Of a stretch of 64,000 nucleotides of DNA, positions 40,624 through 50,511 are shown piece by piece (positions within the stretch are counted from its first letter, which is position 1; the number at the start of each line of letters is the position of its first letter). A model generated the notes under the pieces. That model did no database searches and had not been told where the DNA came from. It saw only the letters and a program-made list of their open reading frames with translations. The DNA lies in NCBI RefSeq assembly GCF_021545845.1, contig NZ_CP088923.1:2170001-2234000 (forward strand), read 5' to 3'. The DNA is from Rhodanobacter thiooxydans. GTDB lineage: Bacteria; Pseudomonadota; Gammaproteobacteria; Xanthomonadales; Rhodanobacteraceae. A program made the position numbers and the translations under genes.

Positions 40624-40676
40624 CTGCAAGTTTCATCGAATACGCGAAAAGGCCCGCCCAGTGCGGGCCTTTTTTT
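40596..40676 (+). promoter_or_regulatory. Attenuator: competing hairpins and terminator before asnB
   Basis: Region 1, CGCCAA (40596-40601, inside the last Asn codons), pairs exactly with region 2, TTGGCG (40605-40610). Region 2 can instead pair with CCGCCCA (40654-40660) in region 3 with one bulge. Region 3 plus region 4 form the terminator: AAAAGGCCCGC / GCGGGCC with loop CCAGT, then a run of seven T (40670-40676). A ribosome stalled at the Asn codons would cover region 1 and free region 2 to block the terminator. Pairings were found by hand; energies not computed. Confidence 0.68.
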
Positions 40677-40797
40677 GTGCGCGAATCCATCCGCGCAAGC
40701 GCAAAAACCGGCCATCCATGGCCGATGTTTCAACTTTGTGCGCGGTTCCATCCGCGCAAGAGCAACACCTGGCCAGCCATGGCCGACTCTTCACAAA
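40676..40797 (+). repeat. Two 61-base tandem repeats upstream of asnB
   Basis: Two direct copies with a 61-base period, starting TGTGCGCG at 40676 and 40737. Each contains TCCATCCGCGCAAG and a palindrome (GGCCATCCATGGCC in copy 1, GGCCAGCCATGGCC in copy 2). They lie between the attenuator terminator and the asnB ribosome site. Function unknown. Confidence 0.7.
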
Positions 40798-40833
40798 AGC
40801 GGTATTCACCACCAGTAACTGAGGAACTTCACT

Positions 40834-42501
40834 ATGTGTTCGATTTTCGGAATGTTCGATCTGCAGCCGGGCGACGACCTGGCGGCGCTGCGCCGGCAGG
40901 CGCTGGAGCTGTCGCAGCGCCAGCGCCATCGCGGGCCGGATTGGAGCGGGGTATTCGTCGATGCCGGGGTGATCCTGGTGCACGAGCGGCTGGCCATCGT
41001 CGACCCCGCCAGCGGCGCGCAGCCGCTGCGTTCGCGTGACGGCGCGCTGGCGCTGGCGGTGAACGGCGAGATCTACAACCACCGCGAGTTGGCATCCGGA
41101 CTGGGCTACGACTTCACCACCGGCTCGGACTGCGAGGTGATCAACGCGCTGTACCGCGAGCAGGGCAGCGATTTCGTCGGCCGGCTCAACGGCATCTTCG
41201 CGTTTGCGCTGTGGGACGGCGCGGCGCAGCGTTACCTGATTGCGCGCGACCCGATCGGCGTCTGCCCGCTGTACTGGGGGCACGATGCACAGGGCCGCCT
41301 GTGCGTGGCGTCGGAGATGAAAGCGCTGGTCGGCGTCTGCGCGGACGTGGCGCCGTTTCCGCCCGGCCATGTGTACGACAGCGTCAGCGGCGAATTGCAG
41401 CGTTATTACGACAAGCCTTGGCGCGACTACGCCGCCACGCGCGGCCATGACGTGGCGGCACCGGCCTTGCGCAAGGCGTTCGAGCAGGCGGTGCATCGCC
41501 AGCTGATGACCGACGTGCCTTACGGCGTGCTGCTTTCGGGCGGGCTGGATTCCTCGCTGGTCGCTGCCTGCGCCGCGCAGTTCGCGCGCGAACGAGTCGA
41601 GGACGACGACCGCAGCGAGGCCTGGTGGCCGCGTCTGCATTCGTTCGCGATCGGACTGGAAGGCTCGCCCGACCTGGCCGCCGCGCAGGTCGCCGCCGAT
41701 GCGCTGGGCACCGTACACCACGGCTTCGTCTATACCTTCTGGGAGGGGCTCGACGCGCTGCCGGAAGTGATCCGCCACATCGAGACCTACGACGTCACCA
41801 CCATCCGCGCCGCCACGCCGATGTACCTGCTGGCGCGGCGGATCAAGGCAATGGGGGTGAAGATGGTGCTGTCCGGCGAAGGCAGCGACGAGATCTTCGG
41901 CGGCTACCTGTACTTCCACAAGGCGCCCTCGGCGGAGGCCTTCCACGAGGAAACCGTGCGCAAGCTCGACGCGCTGCACAGCTACGACTGCCTGCGCGCG
42001 AACAAGGCGATGATGGCCTGGGGCGTGGAGGCGCGGGTGCCGTTCCTCGACCTGGAATTCATCGACGTGGCGATGGGGCTGGATGCCGCGCGCAAGATGG
42101 CCGGCAACGGCAAGATCGAGAAGCACGTGTTGCGCGAGGCGTTCGACGGCGCCTTGCCGAAGGAAATCCTGTGGCGACAGAAGGAGCAGTTTAGCGACGG
42201 CGTGGGCTATGGCTGGATCGACGGGCTGAAGGCACATGCGGAGCAGGCGGTCAGCGACCGCGAGTTCGCTGCGGCGGCGGCACGCTACCCGTTCAACACG
42301 CCGGCGACCAAGGAGGCGTATTTCTACCGGCGCATCTTCGAACGGCATTTCCCCGGCGAAGCCTGCGCGGCCACCGTGCCTGGCGGCAAGTCGATCGCCT
42401 GTTCCTCGCCGGCGGCGCTGGCGTGGGACCCGGCGTTCGCCAACGCGGCCGATCCGTCCGGGCGGGCGGTGAGAGGCGTCCACGCCCAGGCGCTGGCGTG
42501 A
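40834..42501 (+). CDS. asnB: Asparagine synthetase (glutamine-hydrolysing) AsnB
   Basis: A 555-residue enzyme that makes asparagine from aspartate, ATP and glutamine. The N-terminal class II glutaminase begins with the catalytic Cys2 (MCSIFGMFDLQPG) and has RGPDWSGVF and VNGEIYNHREL; the synthetase half has the PP-loop LLSGGLDSSLVAA (about residue 232) and GEGSDEIFGGYLYFH. Length matches housekeeping AsnB, and both domains are complete, so it is not a lasso-peptide cyclase. ATG 40834 follows GAGGA at seven bases. Expression is probably set by the Asn-rich leader and terminator 160-330 bases upstream. Confidence 0.97.
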   Translation: MCSIFGMFDLQPGDDLAALRRQALELSQRQRHRGPDWSGVFVDAGVILVHERLAIVDPASGAQPLRSRDGALALAVNGEIYNHRELASGLGYDFTTGSDCEVINALYREQGSDFVGRLNGIFAFALWDGAAQRYLIARDPIGVCPLYWGHDAQGRLCVASEMKALVGVCADVAPFPPGHVYDSVSGELQRYYDKPWRDYAATRGHDVAAPALRKAFEQAVHRQLMTDVPYGVLLSGGLDSSLVAACAAQFARERVEDDDRSEAWWPRLHSFAIGLEGSPDLAAAQVAADALGTVHHGFVYTFWEGLDALPEVIRHIETYDVTTIRAATPMYLLARRIKAMGVKMVLSGEGSDEIFGGYLYFHKAPSAEAFHEETVRKLDALHSYDCLRANKAMMAWGVEARVPFLDLEFIDVAMGLDAARKMAGNGKIEKHVLREAFDGALPKEILWRQKEQFSDGVGYGWIDGLKAHAEQAVSDREFAAAAARYPFNTPATKEAYFYRRIFERHFPGEACAATVPGGKSIACSSPAALAWDPAFANAADPSGRAVRGVHAQALA

Positions 42502-42517
42502 ATTTGGCCGGCTGGTC

Positions 42518-42586
42518 GTAGGGCGGGCACTGCCCGCCCGCTTTTGACGGGTCATGACCAGGATCGGCGGGCAGTGCCCGCCCTAC
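42518..42586. repeat. Dispersed palindromic repeat, family 1 copy 2
   Basis: Arms 42518-42538 and 42566-42586 are perfect 21-base inverted repeats starting GTAGGGCGGGCACTGCCCGC, with a 27-base spacer. The arms match the copy at 8438-8511. It lies between asnB and prfB and may terminate or insulate transcription. Confidence 0.78.
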
Positions 42587-42654
42587 AATGCGAGGGCGCC
42601 TGCGGCAAACGGGTCTGTTATTCTTGTGCGCTTGCCTCCCACAATGATTTCGCC

Positions 42655-43780
42655 ATGATCGAGACCAATCCCATCCATGCGCAGATCGCCGACCTTCGCG
42701 GTCGGGTCGAGTCGCTTAGGGGGTATCTTTGACTACGCTACGAAAAGCGAACGTCTGGAAGAAGTAACCCGTGAACTGGAAAGCCCCACCGTGTGGGACG
42801 ACCCGGCCAACGCGCAGGAACTGGGCCGCGAGCGCGCCCGCCTGCACACCATCGTCCACGGCATCGACACGCTGACCGCCGGCCTGAATGACGCCGGTGA
42901 CTTGCTGGAGATGGCCATCGCCGACAGCGACGACGAGACCGCGCAATCGGTGATCGACGACCTGACCAAGCTGGAATCGCAGGTCGGCAAACTGGAGTTC
43001 CAGCGCATGTTCTCCGGCAAGATGGATGCGATGAACGCGTTCGTCGACATCCAGGCCGGTGCCGGCGGCACCGAGGCGCAGGATTGGGCCGAAATGCTGC
43101 TGCGCATGTACCTGCGCTGGTGCGAGCACCGCGGCTGGAAGGTCGAGCTGATGGAAGTCAGCGGCGGCGAGGTGGCCGGCATCAAGTCCGCCACGTTCCG
43201 CGTCGAGGGCGACTACGCCTATGGCTGGCTGAAGACCGAGATCGGCGTGCACCGGCTGGTGCGCAAGAGTCCGTTCGATTCGGACAACCGCCGCCATACC
43301 AGTTTCACCTCGGTGTTCGTCTCGCCGGAAGTGGACGACAGTATCGAGATCGACATCAACCCGGCCGACCTGAAGACCGACGTGTACCGTTCGTCGGGCG
43401 CCGGCGGCCAGCACGTCAACAAGACCGAGTCGGCGGTGCGTATCACGCACATTCCCACCAACACGGTGGTGGCGTGCCAGACTGAGCGCAGCCAGCATGC
43501 GAACCGCGACCGCGCGATGAAGATGCTGGCCGCCAAGCTGTATGAACTGGAAGTGCAGAAGCGCAACGCCGAGAGGGATGCGCTGGAAGCCACCAAGTCC
43601 GACATCGGCTGGGGCAGCCAGATCCGCAACTACGTGCTGGACCAGAGCCGCATCAAGGACCTGCGCACCGGCATCGAGCGTTCCGACACCCAGAAAGTGC
43701 TCGACGGCGACCTCGACGAGTTCATCGAGGCGAGCCTGAAATCCGGCCTCGAGGCCGGCGCCAAGCGCATCGACGCGTAA
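42655..43780 (+). CDS. prfB: Peptide chain release factor 2, made by programmed +1 frameshift
   Basis: Release factor for UGA and UAA codons, 374 residues after frameshifting. Frame 0 runs from ATG 42655 for 25 codons to an in-frame TGA at 42730-42732; the rest is in the +1 frame from GAC 42731 to the stop at 43778-43780. The stop-codon reading tripeptide SPF ([12 protein letters not shown]) and the peptidyl-transferase motif [11 protein letters not shown] are intact. The in-frame UGA makes RF2 limit its own synthesis. lysS lies downstream, a pairing known from E. coli, but here a small secreted-protein gene stands between. Confidence 0.97.
42718..42733 (+). promoter_or_regulatory. Programmed +1 frameshift site of prfB
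   Basis: The internal Shine-Dalgarno AGGGGG (42718-42723) stands three bases before CTT-TGA-C (42727-42733). The P-site tRNA-Leu slips from CTT to TTT when the UGA is decoded slowly. The sequence AGGGGGTATCTTTGAC is the canonical bacterial form. Confidence 0.97.
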
Positions 43781-43807
43781 GTTCCGATCATTGACGAGGT
43801 GACCTGC

Positions 43808-44167
43808 ATGAACGGCAAGAAGATCTGCATCATCGTGTTTGCCTGCACCGCACTGGCGACCTTCGGCACGGTCGCGCAGTCGCAACAGGGCGGCGCCGGC
43901 CAGGGCATCAAGCAGGATGCGAAGGACGTGGGCCACGGCGTCGCCAACGGCGCCCGCGATGTGGGCCATGCCACCAAGCACGTTGCCAAGAAGGTCGGCC
44001 ATGGCGCCAAGGAAGCCGGCACCGGCATCGGCCACGGCGCGAAGAAGGCGGGCATCGCGGTCGGCCATGGCGCCAGGGACGCCGGCATCGCCATCGGTCA
44101 TGGCGCGAAGGAAGGCTGGGAGGCCACCAAGGGCGCCACCAAAAAAGTGTTCAACAAGGGCGATTGA
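43808..44167 (+). CDS. Exported protein of seven 11-residue repeats (LEA/hydrophilin-like)
   Basis: A 119-residue protein with a signal peptide (ICIIVFACTALATFGTVAQS). From about residue 41 the mature part is made of seven consecutive 11-residue units in strict register: KDVGHGVANGA, RDVGHATKHVA, KKVGHGAKEAG, TGIGHGAKKAG, IAVGHGARDAG, IAIGHGAKEGW, EATKGATKKVF. Six have His at position five. Eleven-residue Ala/Lys repeats are typical of group 3 LEA-type proteins that fold into helices on drying; the regular His and Gly are unusual and could bind metal. ATG 43808 follows GAGGTG. It lies between prfB and lysS. Function unknown. Confidence 0.8.
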   Translation: MNGKKICIIVFACTALATFGTVAQSQQGGAGQGIKQDAKDVGHGVANGARDVGHATKHVAKKVGHGAKEAGTGIGHGAKKAGIAVGHGARDAGIAIGHGAKEGWEATKGATKKVFNKGD

Positions 44168-44239
44168 TCGCCCCGATACTCCCTCCACCACGACACATGT
44201 GCCGGCCGGCCCGCGTGCGCCGGTCACCACGGAAGCCCC

Positions 44240-45756
<1,517 letters not shown>

Positions 45757-45760
<4 letters not shown>

Positions 45761-46251
45761 GCCTCGACACGCCCGCGCTGCAGGACCTGGCCGCTCCCGA
45801 CGGCGTCTGCTACGGCTGCGGCAGCGCCCATCCACGTGGCCTGCACATCAAGAGCCACTGGCACGAGGATGGCGTGCACGTGGTGAGCACCCATCTGCCG
45901 GGCGCCGATTTCCACGGCTGGCCGGGGCTTGTCTACGGTGGCCTGATCGCCATGCTGGTGGATTGTCATTCCAACTGGACCGCGATGGCCGACCACTACC
46001 GCGCCGAGCATCGCGCGCCGGACAGCAAGCCGCGCATCGACTGCGTCACCGGCAATCTCGGCATCAGGTTCCTCAAGCCCACCCCGATGGACGTGCCGCT
46101 GACGCTGAAGGCACGCGTGGAGGGCGAGGTCGGGCGCAAGACCCGCGTGCTGTGCGAGGTCTACGCCGGCGAGGTGATGACCGCGCTGGGCGACTCGATC
46201 TTCGTGCGCGTCGACACGGCGCAGCTGGCTGCGGCCGCGCGGAACGCCTGA
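45757..46251 (+). CDS. PaaI-like hotdog thioesterase
   Basis: A 164-residue hotdog-fold protein of the 4HBT/PaaI type: [20 protein letters not shown] holds the conserved Gly-Gly turn and the acidic residue of the active site helix, and [19 protein letters not shown] the central strands. The N-terminal [12 protein letters not shown], with a Cys-x-x-Cys, is seen in a subset of this family. It probably hydrolyses an acyl-CoA; substrate unknown. The start is GTG 45757, coupled to the lysS stop. Confidence 0.85.
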
Positions 46252-46302
46252 GCGGCGGCGTGGGTTAAACTTGCGGTTTCGCCGAAACCCGGAGCCCGCA
46301 TC

Positions 46303-46605
46303 ATGTGGTTTGCCATCCTCGGAACGGACGTTGCCGATTCGCTGGAGAAGCGCAAGGGCGCGCGTCCGGCGCATATCGCGCGCTTGCAGGCGCTGCTGGA
46401 CGAGGGGCGGTTGTTCGTTGCCGGCGCGTTCCCGGCGATCGAGTCCGAAGATCCAGGCCCGGCCGGTTTCAGCGGCAGCCTGATCCTCGCCGAGTTCCCG
46501 TCGCTGGCCGAGGCCCGCGCCTGGGCCGATGCCGACCCCTATGTGGCGGCCGGCGTCTATGCCCAGGTGCAGATCAAGCCATTCCGCAAGGCCTTGCCGG
46601 CGTGA
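46303..46605 (+). CDS. YciI-family protein
   Basis: A 100-residue YciI-like ferredoxin-fold protein: [20 protein letters not shown] then the conserved Asp-Pro of [20 protein letters not shown] near the C-terminus. Family members are small cytoplasmic proteins of unclear function; some have hydrolase-like His-Asp pairs. Start ATG 46303. The stop overlaps the GTG of the BolA gene. Confidence 0.9.
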   Translation: MWFAILGTDVADSLEKRKGARPAHIARLQALLDEGRLFVAGAFPAIESEDPGPAGFSGSLILAEFPSLAEARAWADADPYVAAGVYAQVQIKPFRKALPA

Positions 46606-46859
46606 GCGAGGCGATGATCGAACAAATCCGCCAGCGCCTGATCCAGGCACTGGCACCCACCGAACTGGAAATCGTCGACGAAGGCCACCTGCATGTCGGA
46701 CATGCCGGCGAGGGCAAGGGCCATTTCCACGTGCGTATTGTCAGCCCCGCGTTCGCCGGGCTGTTGCCGATCCGCCGCCACCGCCTGGTTTATGCGGCGC
46801 TGGACGGGTTGATGGACAACGGAATCCACGCCTTGTCGATCGATGCGAAAAACAAGTAA
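46602..46859 (+). CDS. BolA-family protein
   Basis: An 85-residue BolA-fold protein. The conserved parts are present: [40 protein letters not shown] with the Arg-His-Arg helix, and [12 protein letters not shown]. The His of the HVGHA loop fits BolA-type binding of Fe-S clusters together with a monothiol glutaredoxin. The start is GTG 46602 (coupled to the YciI stop) or ATG 46614. The YciI-BolA order followed by ZipA/SMC genes is common in gammaproteobacteria. Confidence 0.93.
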   Translation: MSEAMIEQIRQRLIQALAPTELEIVDEGHLHVGHAGEGKGHFHVRIVSPAFAGLLPIRRHRLVYAALDGLMDNGIHALSIDAKNK

Positions 46860-46994
46860 TTTTGAAACAACGAGTTATATAGAACTCTTCAGCTGTTACT
46901 TCACGCGGAAACGCATTGCAGCGCCGTCCCGCGTTTGGCACAGTGCCTTGTCGCCCGACTGCGCGGGCACTACCGATGACCCATTGACGACCGC

Positions 46995-49900
46995 ATGCGC
47001 CTGACCACGATCAAACTCGCCGGTTTCAAGTCCTTCGTGGACCCCACCACCCTGCACCTGCCGAGCAACATGATCGGCGTGGTCGGCCCGAACGGTTGCG
47101 GCAAATCCAACATCATCGACGCGATCCGCTGGGTGATGGGCGAGAGCGCGGCCAGCCGCCTGCGCGGCGATTCGCTGACCGACGTGATCTTTTCCGGCTC
47201 GAATACGCGCAAGCCAGTGGGGCAGGCCACGGTCGAGTTGATCTTCGACAACGCCGACGGTTCGATCCAGGGCGAGTACGGCCAGTACGCCGAGATCTCG
47301 GTGAAGCGCCAGGTCACCCGCGACGGCCAGTCCGCCTATTTCCTCAATGGCGCGCGCTGCCGCCGGCGCGACATCACCGACCTGTTCCTCGGCACCGGCC
47401 TCGGCCCGCGCAGCTACTCGATCATCGAGCAGGGCATGATCAGCCAGATCATCGAGGCGCACCCGGAGGAACTGCGCACGCACCTGGAGGAAGCCGCCGG
47501 CATCTCCAAGTACAAGGAACGGCGCAAGGAAACCGAGAGCCGCATCAAGGCCACCCGCGAGAACCTCGACCGCGTGAAGGACGTGCGCGACGAGGTGGAC
47601 AAGCAGCTCGAACACCTGCACCGCCAGGCCCGCGCGGCCGAGCGCTGGAAGGCGCTGAAGGAAGAACAGACGCGCAAGGAAGCCGAACTGCGCGCGCTGG
47701 AATACCGCGGCCTGAAGAGCCAGCATGACGGCGAGGGCGAAGTGCTCTCCGCCGCCGAGATCGAGATCGAGAAGCAGCTGGCCGGCCAGCGCCAGATCGA
47801 GGCGCAGCTGGAAAGCGTGCGCGAACGCCACACCGACGCCAGCGAACACCTGAACGCGGTGCAGGCCGAGGTGTACAAGGTCGGCGCCGAGATCGCCCGG
47901 GTCGAGCAGCAGGTGCGCTACAACAAGGAGACCGCCGAGCGCCTGCAGCGCGCCCACGGCGACGCCGAGCGCGAGCATGCCGAGCTGGCCGCGCACATCG
48001 CCACCGATCGTGATCAGGTCGAGGCGCTGCGCCTGGCGCTGGCCGAAGGCGAGCCGAAACTCGAAGCCCTGCAGCAGCTGCAGGACGACACCGCCGAAGC
48101 CCAGCGCAGCACCGAGGCGAAGCTGGCCGACTGGCAGCAGCGCTGGGACAGCCACACCCGCAACGCCGGCGAATCCAACCGCGCAGCCGAGGTGGAGCGC
48201 ACCAAGCTCAACTATCTCGACCGCCAGGCGATCGACCTGTCGCGCCGGCGCGAGGCGCTGGAAGCCGAGCAGAAGGCCACCGACGTGGCCGCGCTGGACG
48301 CCGCCGGCCAGCAACTGGTCGACGAGCACGAGACCCAGCGCGAACGCGTCGAGACGCTGGGCAGCCTGCTCGACCAGCACAAGGGCGGCCACGAGAAGCT
48401 GCTGGAGGAAGAGCGCCAGGTGCAGTCGGCGCTGAACGAGGCGCGCCAGCAGCTGCAGGCTGCGCGCGGCCGACAAGCCTCGTTGGAGGCGCTGCAACAC
48501 GCCGCACTGGGCCAGGAAGAAAACGCCGCCAGCGGCTGGCTGGCTCGCCTCGGACTGAACAAGTCACGCCGCCTCGGTGAATCGCTGCAAGTCGAAAACG
48601 GCTGGGAAACCGCCGTCGAAACCGCCTTGAGCGGCTTCCTCGACAGCGTGCTGGTGGATGGTTCGCACGCGCTGGCCGCCGAATTCGAGGCGCTGGAGAA
48701 CGCCGACGTGGCGCTGCTCGACGCCGCCGACGGCGGCGCCCACACCGCCGGTACGCTGGCCGCCCATGTGCGCGGTCCGGCGGCGGCACTGACCATCCTC
48801 GGCCACGTGCTCACCGCCGAGTCGCTGGGCGACGCGCACCAGCAGGTGGCCTCGTTGTCCGCGCTGGCGCCGTACCAGTCGGTGATCACGCGCAGCGGCG
48901 AATGGCTGGGGCCGGGCTGGGCGCGCGTGCGCCGCGCGCAGGGCAGCCAGGTCGGCGTGCTGGCGCGCGAGCGCGAGTTGCGCCTGCTGGCCGAACAGAT
49001 CGCCGCACTGGAAGCGCAGCTGGAAACATCCAGCGAACGGCTCGACGCACTGCGCATCAGCAAGTTCGAGGCCGAGCGCGCCCGTGACGACGCGCAGCGC
49101 GAGCTGTACAACGCGCATCGCCGCCAGTCCGAGCTGGCCGGCCAGCTGCAGAGCCACCGTGGCAAGCTGGAAACCGCCCGCGCCCGCGCCGAGAAGGTCA
49201 GCGGCGAACTGGATGGTCTAGCGGCCCAGCTCGACGAACTGCAGGGTCAGACCCGCGAGGCGCGCGCGCGGCTGGACGAATCGGTCGGCCTGATGGGCGA
49301 CCAGGAAGACCAGCGCCGCGAACTGGAGAACGAGCGGCGCACGCTGCTCGAAGCGCGCGAAGAGGCACGCATGAACGCGCGCGAGGCTGCCGAGCAGTCA
49401 CATGCGCTGGCCCTGGCGCTGGAGTCGAAGCGATCCTCGCTGGGCTCGCTGGAGCAGGCGCTGGGCCGCATGGACGCCCAGCTGCGCCAGATCGAGGCGC
49501 GCCGCGACGAGATCAGCGAACAGCTCGCCGCCGGCTCCGACCCGATCGCCGAACTCGAAGCCGAACGGCAAGCCTATCTGGACCAGCGCCTGCTGGTCGA
49601 CAAGCAACTGGTCGAGGCGCGCCGCGCGCTGGAAGACTGCGACCTCGAATTCCGCAAGCTCGAACAGCAGCGCCACCTGGCCGAACAGGGCCTGGCCAGC
49701 CTGCGCGAGGGGCTGTCCGAGAAGCGCCTCGCCGCCCAGGCACTGCAGCTGCGCGCCGAACAGCTGGCCGCGGCGATCAACGCTTCCGGCCTCGAACTGG
49801 AGACCCTGCTGACCGAACTGGCCGCGGACATCGACGCGGAGCAGTGGCGCGCGCAACTCGGCGACCTCGGCCAGAAGATCGCGCGGCTGGAGCCGGTGAA

Positions 49901-50504
49901 TCTGGCGGCGATCCAGGAACACGCCGAGCAGAGCGAACGCAAGACCTATCTGGACAACCAGCTGGCCGACCTCACCAGCGCGATGGAGACGCTGGAAAAC
50001 GCCATCAAGAAGATCGATCGCGAGACCCGCCAGCGCTTCAAGGAAACCTTCGACAAGGTCAACGCCGGCGTGCAGGAGCTGTTCCCGCGCCTGTTCGGCG
50101 GCGGTCACGCCTACCTGGAGCTTACCGGCGACGACCTGCTCAACACCGGCGTGTCGATCATGGCGCGGCCGCCGGGCAAGCGGCCCTCCAACATCTCGCT
50201 GCTCTCCGGCGGCGAGAAGGCGCTCACCGCGGTGTCGCTGGTGTTCGCCATCTTCAACCTCAATCCCGCGCCGTTCTGCCTGCTCGACGAGGTGGACGCG
50301 CCGCTGGACGAGGCCAACGTGGGCCGCTTCTCCAACATGGTGCGCGAGATGAGCGAGAAGGTGCAGTTCATCTTCGTCAGCCACAACAAGGCCACCATGG
50401 AAGCAGCCAGCCAGCTGTGCGGCGTGACCATGCGCGAGCCCGGCGTGTCGCGCCTGGTGCAGGTAGACCTGGCCGAAGCGGCTAAACTGGCGGGAGCTGC
50501 CTGA
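46995..50504 (+). CDS. smc: Chromosome segregation protein SMC
   Basis: A 1169-residue condensin ATPase. Walker A GPNGCGKSNIIDAIRWVMGE is at the N-terminus; two long coiled coils (about residues 170-490 and 665-1000) flank a hinge; and the C-terminal head carries the signature ISLLSGGEKALTAVSLVF and Walker B PAPFCLLDEVDAPLDEAN. Xanthomonadales use SMC with ScpA/ScpB instead of MukBEF; ScpA/B are not in this window. ATG 46995; zipA starts eight bases after the stop. Confidence 0.97.
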   Translation: MRLTTIKLAGFKSFVDPTTLHLPSNMIGVVGPNGCGKSNIIDAIRWVMGESAASRLRGDSLTDVIFSGSNTRKPVGQATVELIFDNADGSIQGEYGQYAEISVKRQVTRDGQSAYFLNGARCRRRDITDLFLGTGLGPRSYSIIEQGMISQIIEAHPEELRTHLEEAAGISKYKERRKETESRIKATRENLDRVKDVRDEVDKQLEHLHRQARAAERWKALKEEQTRKEAELRALEYRGLKSQHDGEGEVLSAAEIEIEKQLAGQRQIEAQLESVRERHTDASEHLNAVQAEVYKVGAEIARVEQQVRYNKETAERLQRAHGDAEREHAELAAHIATDRDQVEALRLALAEGEPKLEALQQLQDDTAEAQRSTEAKLADWQQRWDSHTRNAGESNRAAEVERTKLNYLDRQAIDLSRRREALEAEQKATDVAALDAAGQQLVDEHETQRERVETLGSLLDQHKGGHEKLLEEERQVQSALNEARQQLQAARGRQASLEALQHAALGQEENAASGWLARLGLNKSRRLGESLQVENGWETAVETALSGFLDSVLVDGSHALAAEFEALENADVALLDAADGGAHTAGTLAAHVRGPAAALTILGHVLTAESLGDAHQQVASLSALAPYQSVITRSGEWLGPGWARVRRAQGSQVGVLARERELRLLAEQIAALEAQLETSSERLDALRISKFEAERARDDAQRELYNAHRRQSELAGQLQSHRGKLETARARAEKVSGELDGLAAQLDELQGQTREARARLDESVGLMGDQEDQRRELENERRTLLEAREEARMNAREAAEQSHALALALESKRSSLGSLEQALGRMDAQLRQIEARRDEISEQLAAGSDPIAELEAERQAYLDQRLLVDKQLVEARRALEDCDLEFRKLEQQRHLAEQGLASLREGLSEKRLAAQALQLRAEQLAAAINASGLELETLLTELAADIDAEQWRAQLGDLGQKIARLEPVNLAAIQEHAEQSERKTYLDNQLADLTSAMETLENAIKKIDRETRQRFKETFDKVNAGVQELFPRLFGGGHAYLELTGDDLLNTGVSIMARPPGKRPSNISLLSGGEKALTAVSLVFAIFNLNPAPFCLLDEVDAPLDEANVGRFSNMVREMSEKVQFIFVSHNKATMEAASQLCGVTMREPGVSRLVQVDLAEAAKLAGAA

Positions 50505-50511
50505 GGACCTG

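Noticed and set aside
40501..42501. Small peptide plus asparagine synthetase as a lasso-peptide cluster
   Set aside because: The synthetase has a complete glutaminase domain with Cys2 and housekeeping length, no leader peptidase or transporter is present, and the peptide is followed by an intrinsic terminator. Attenuation explains it better.
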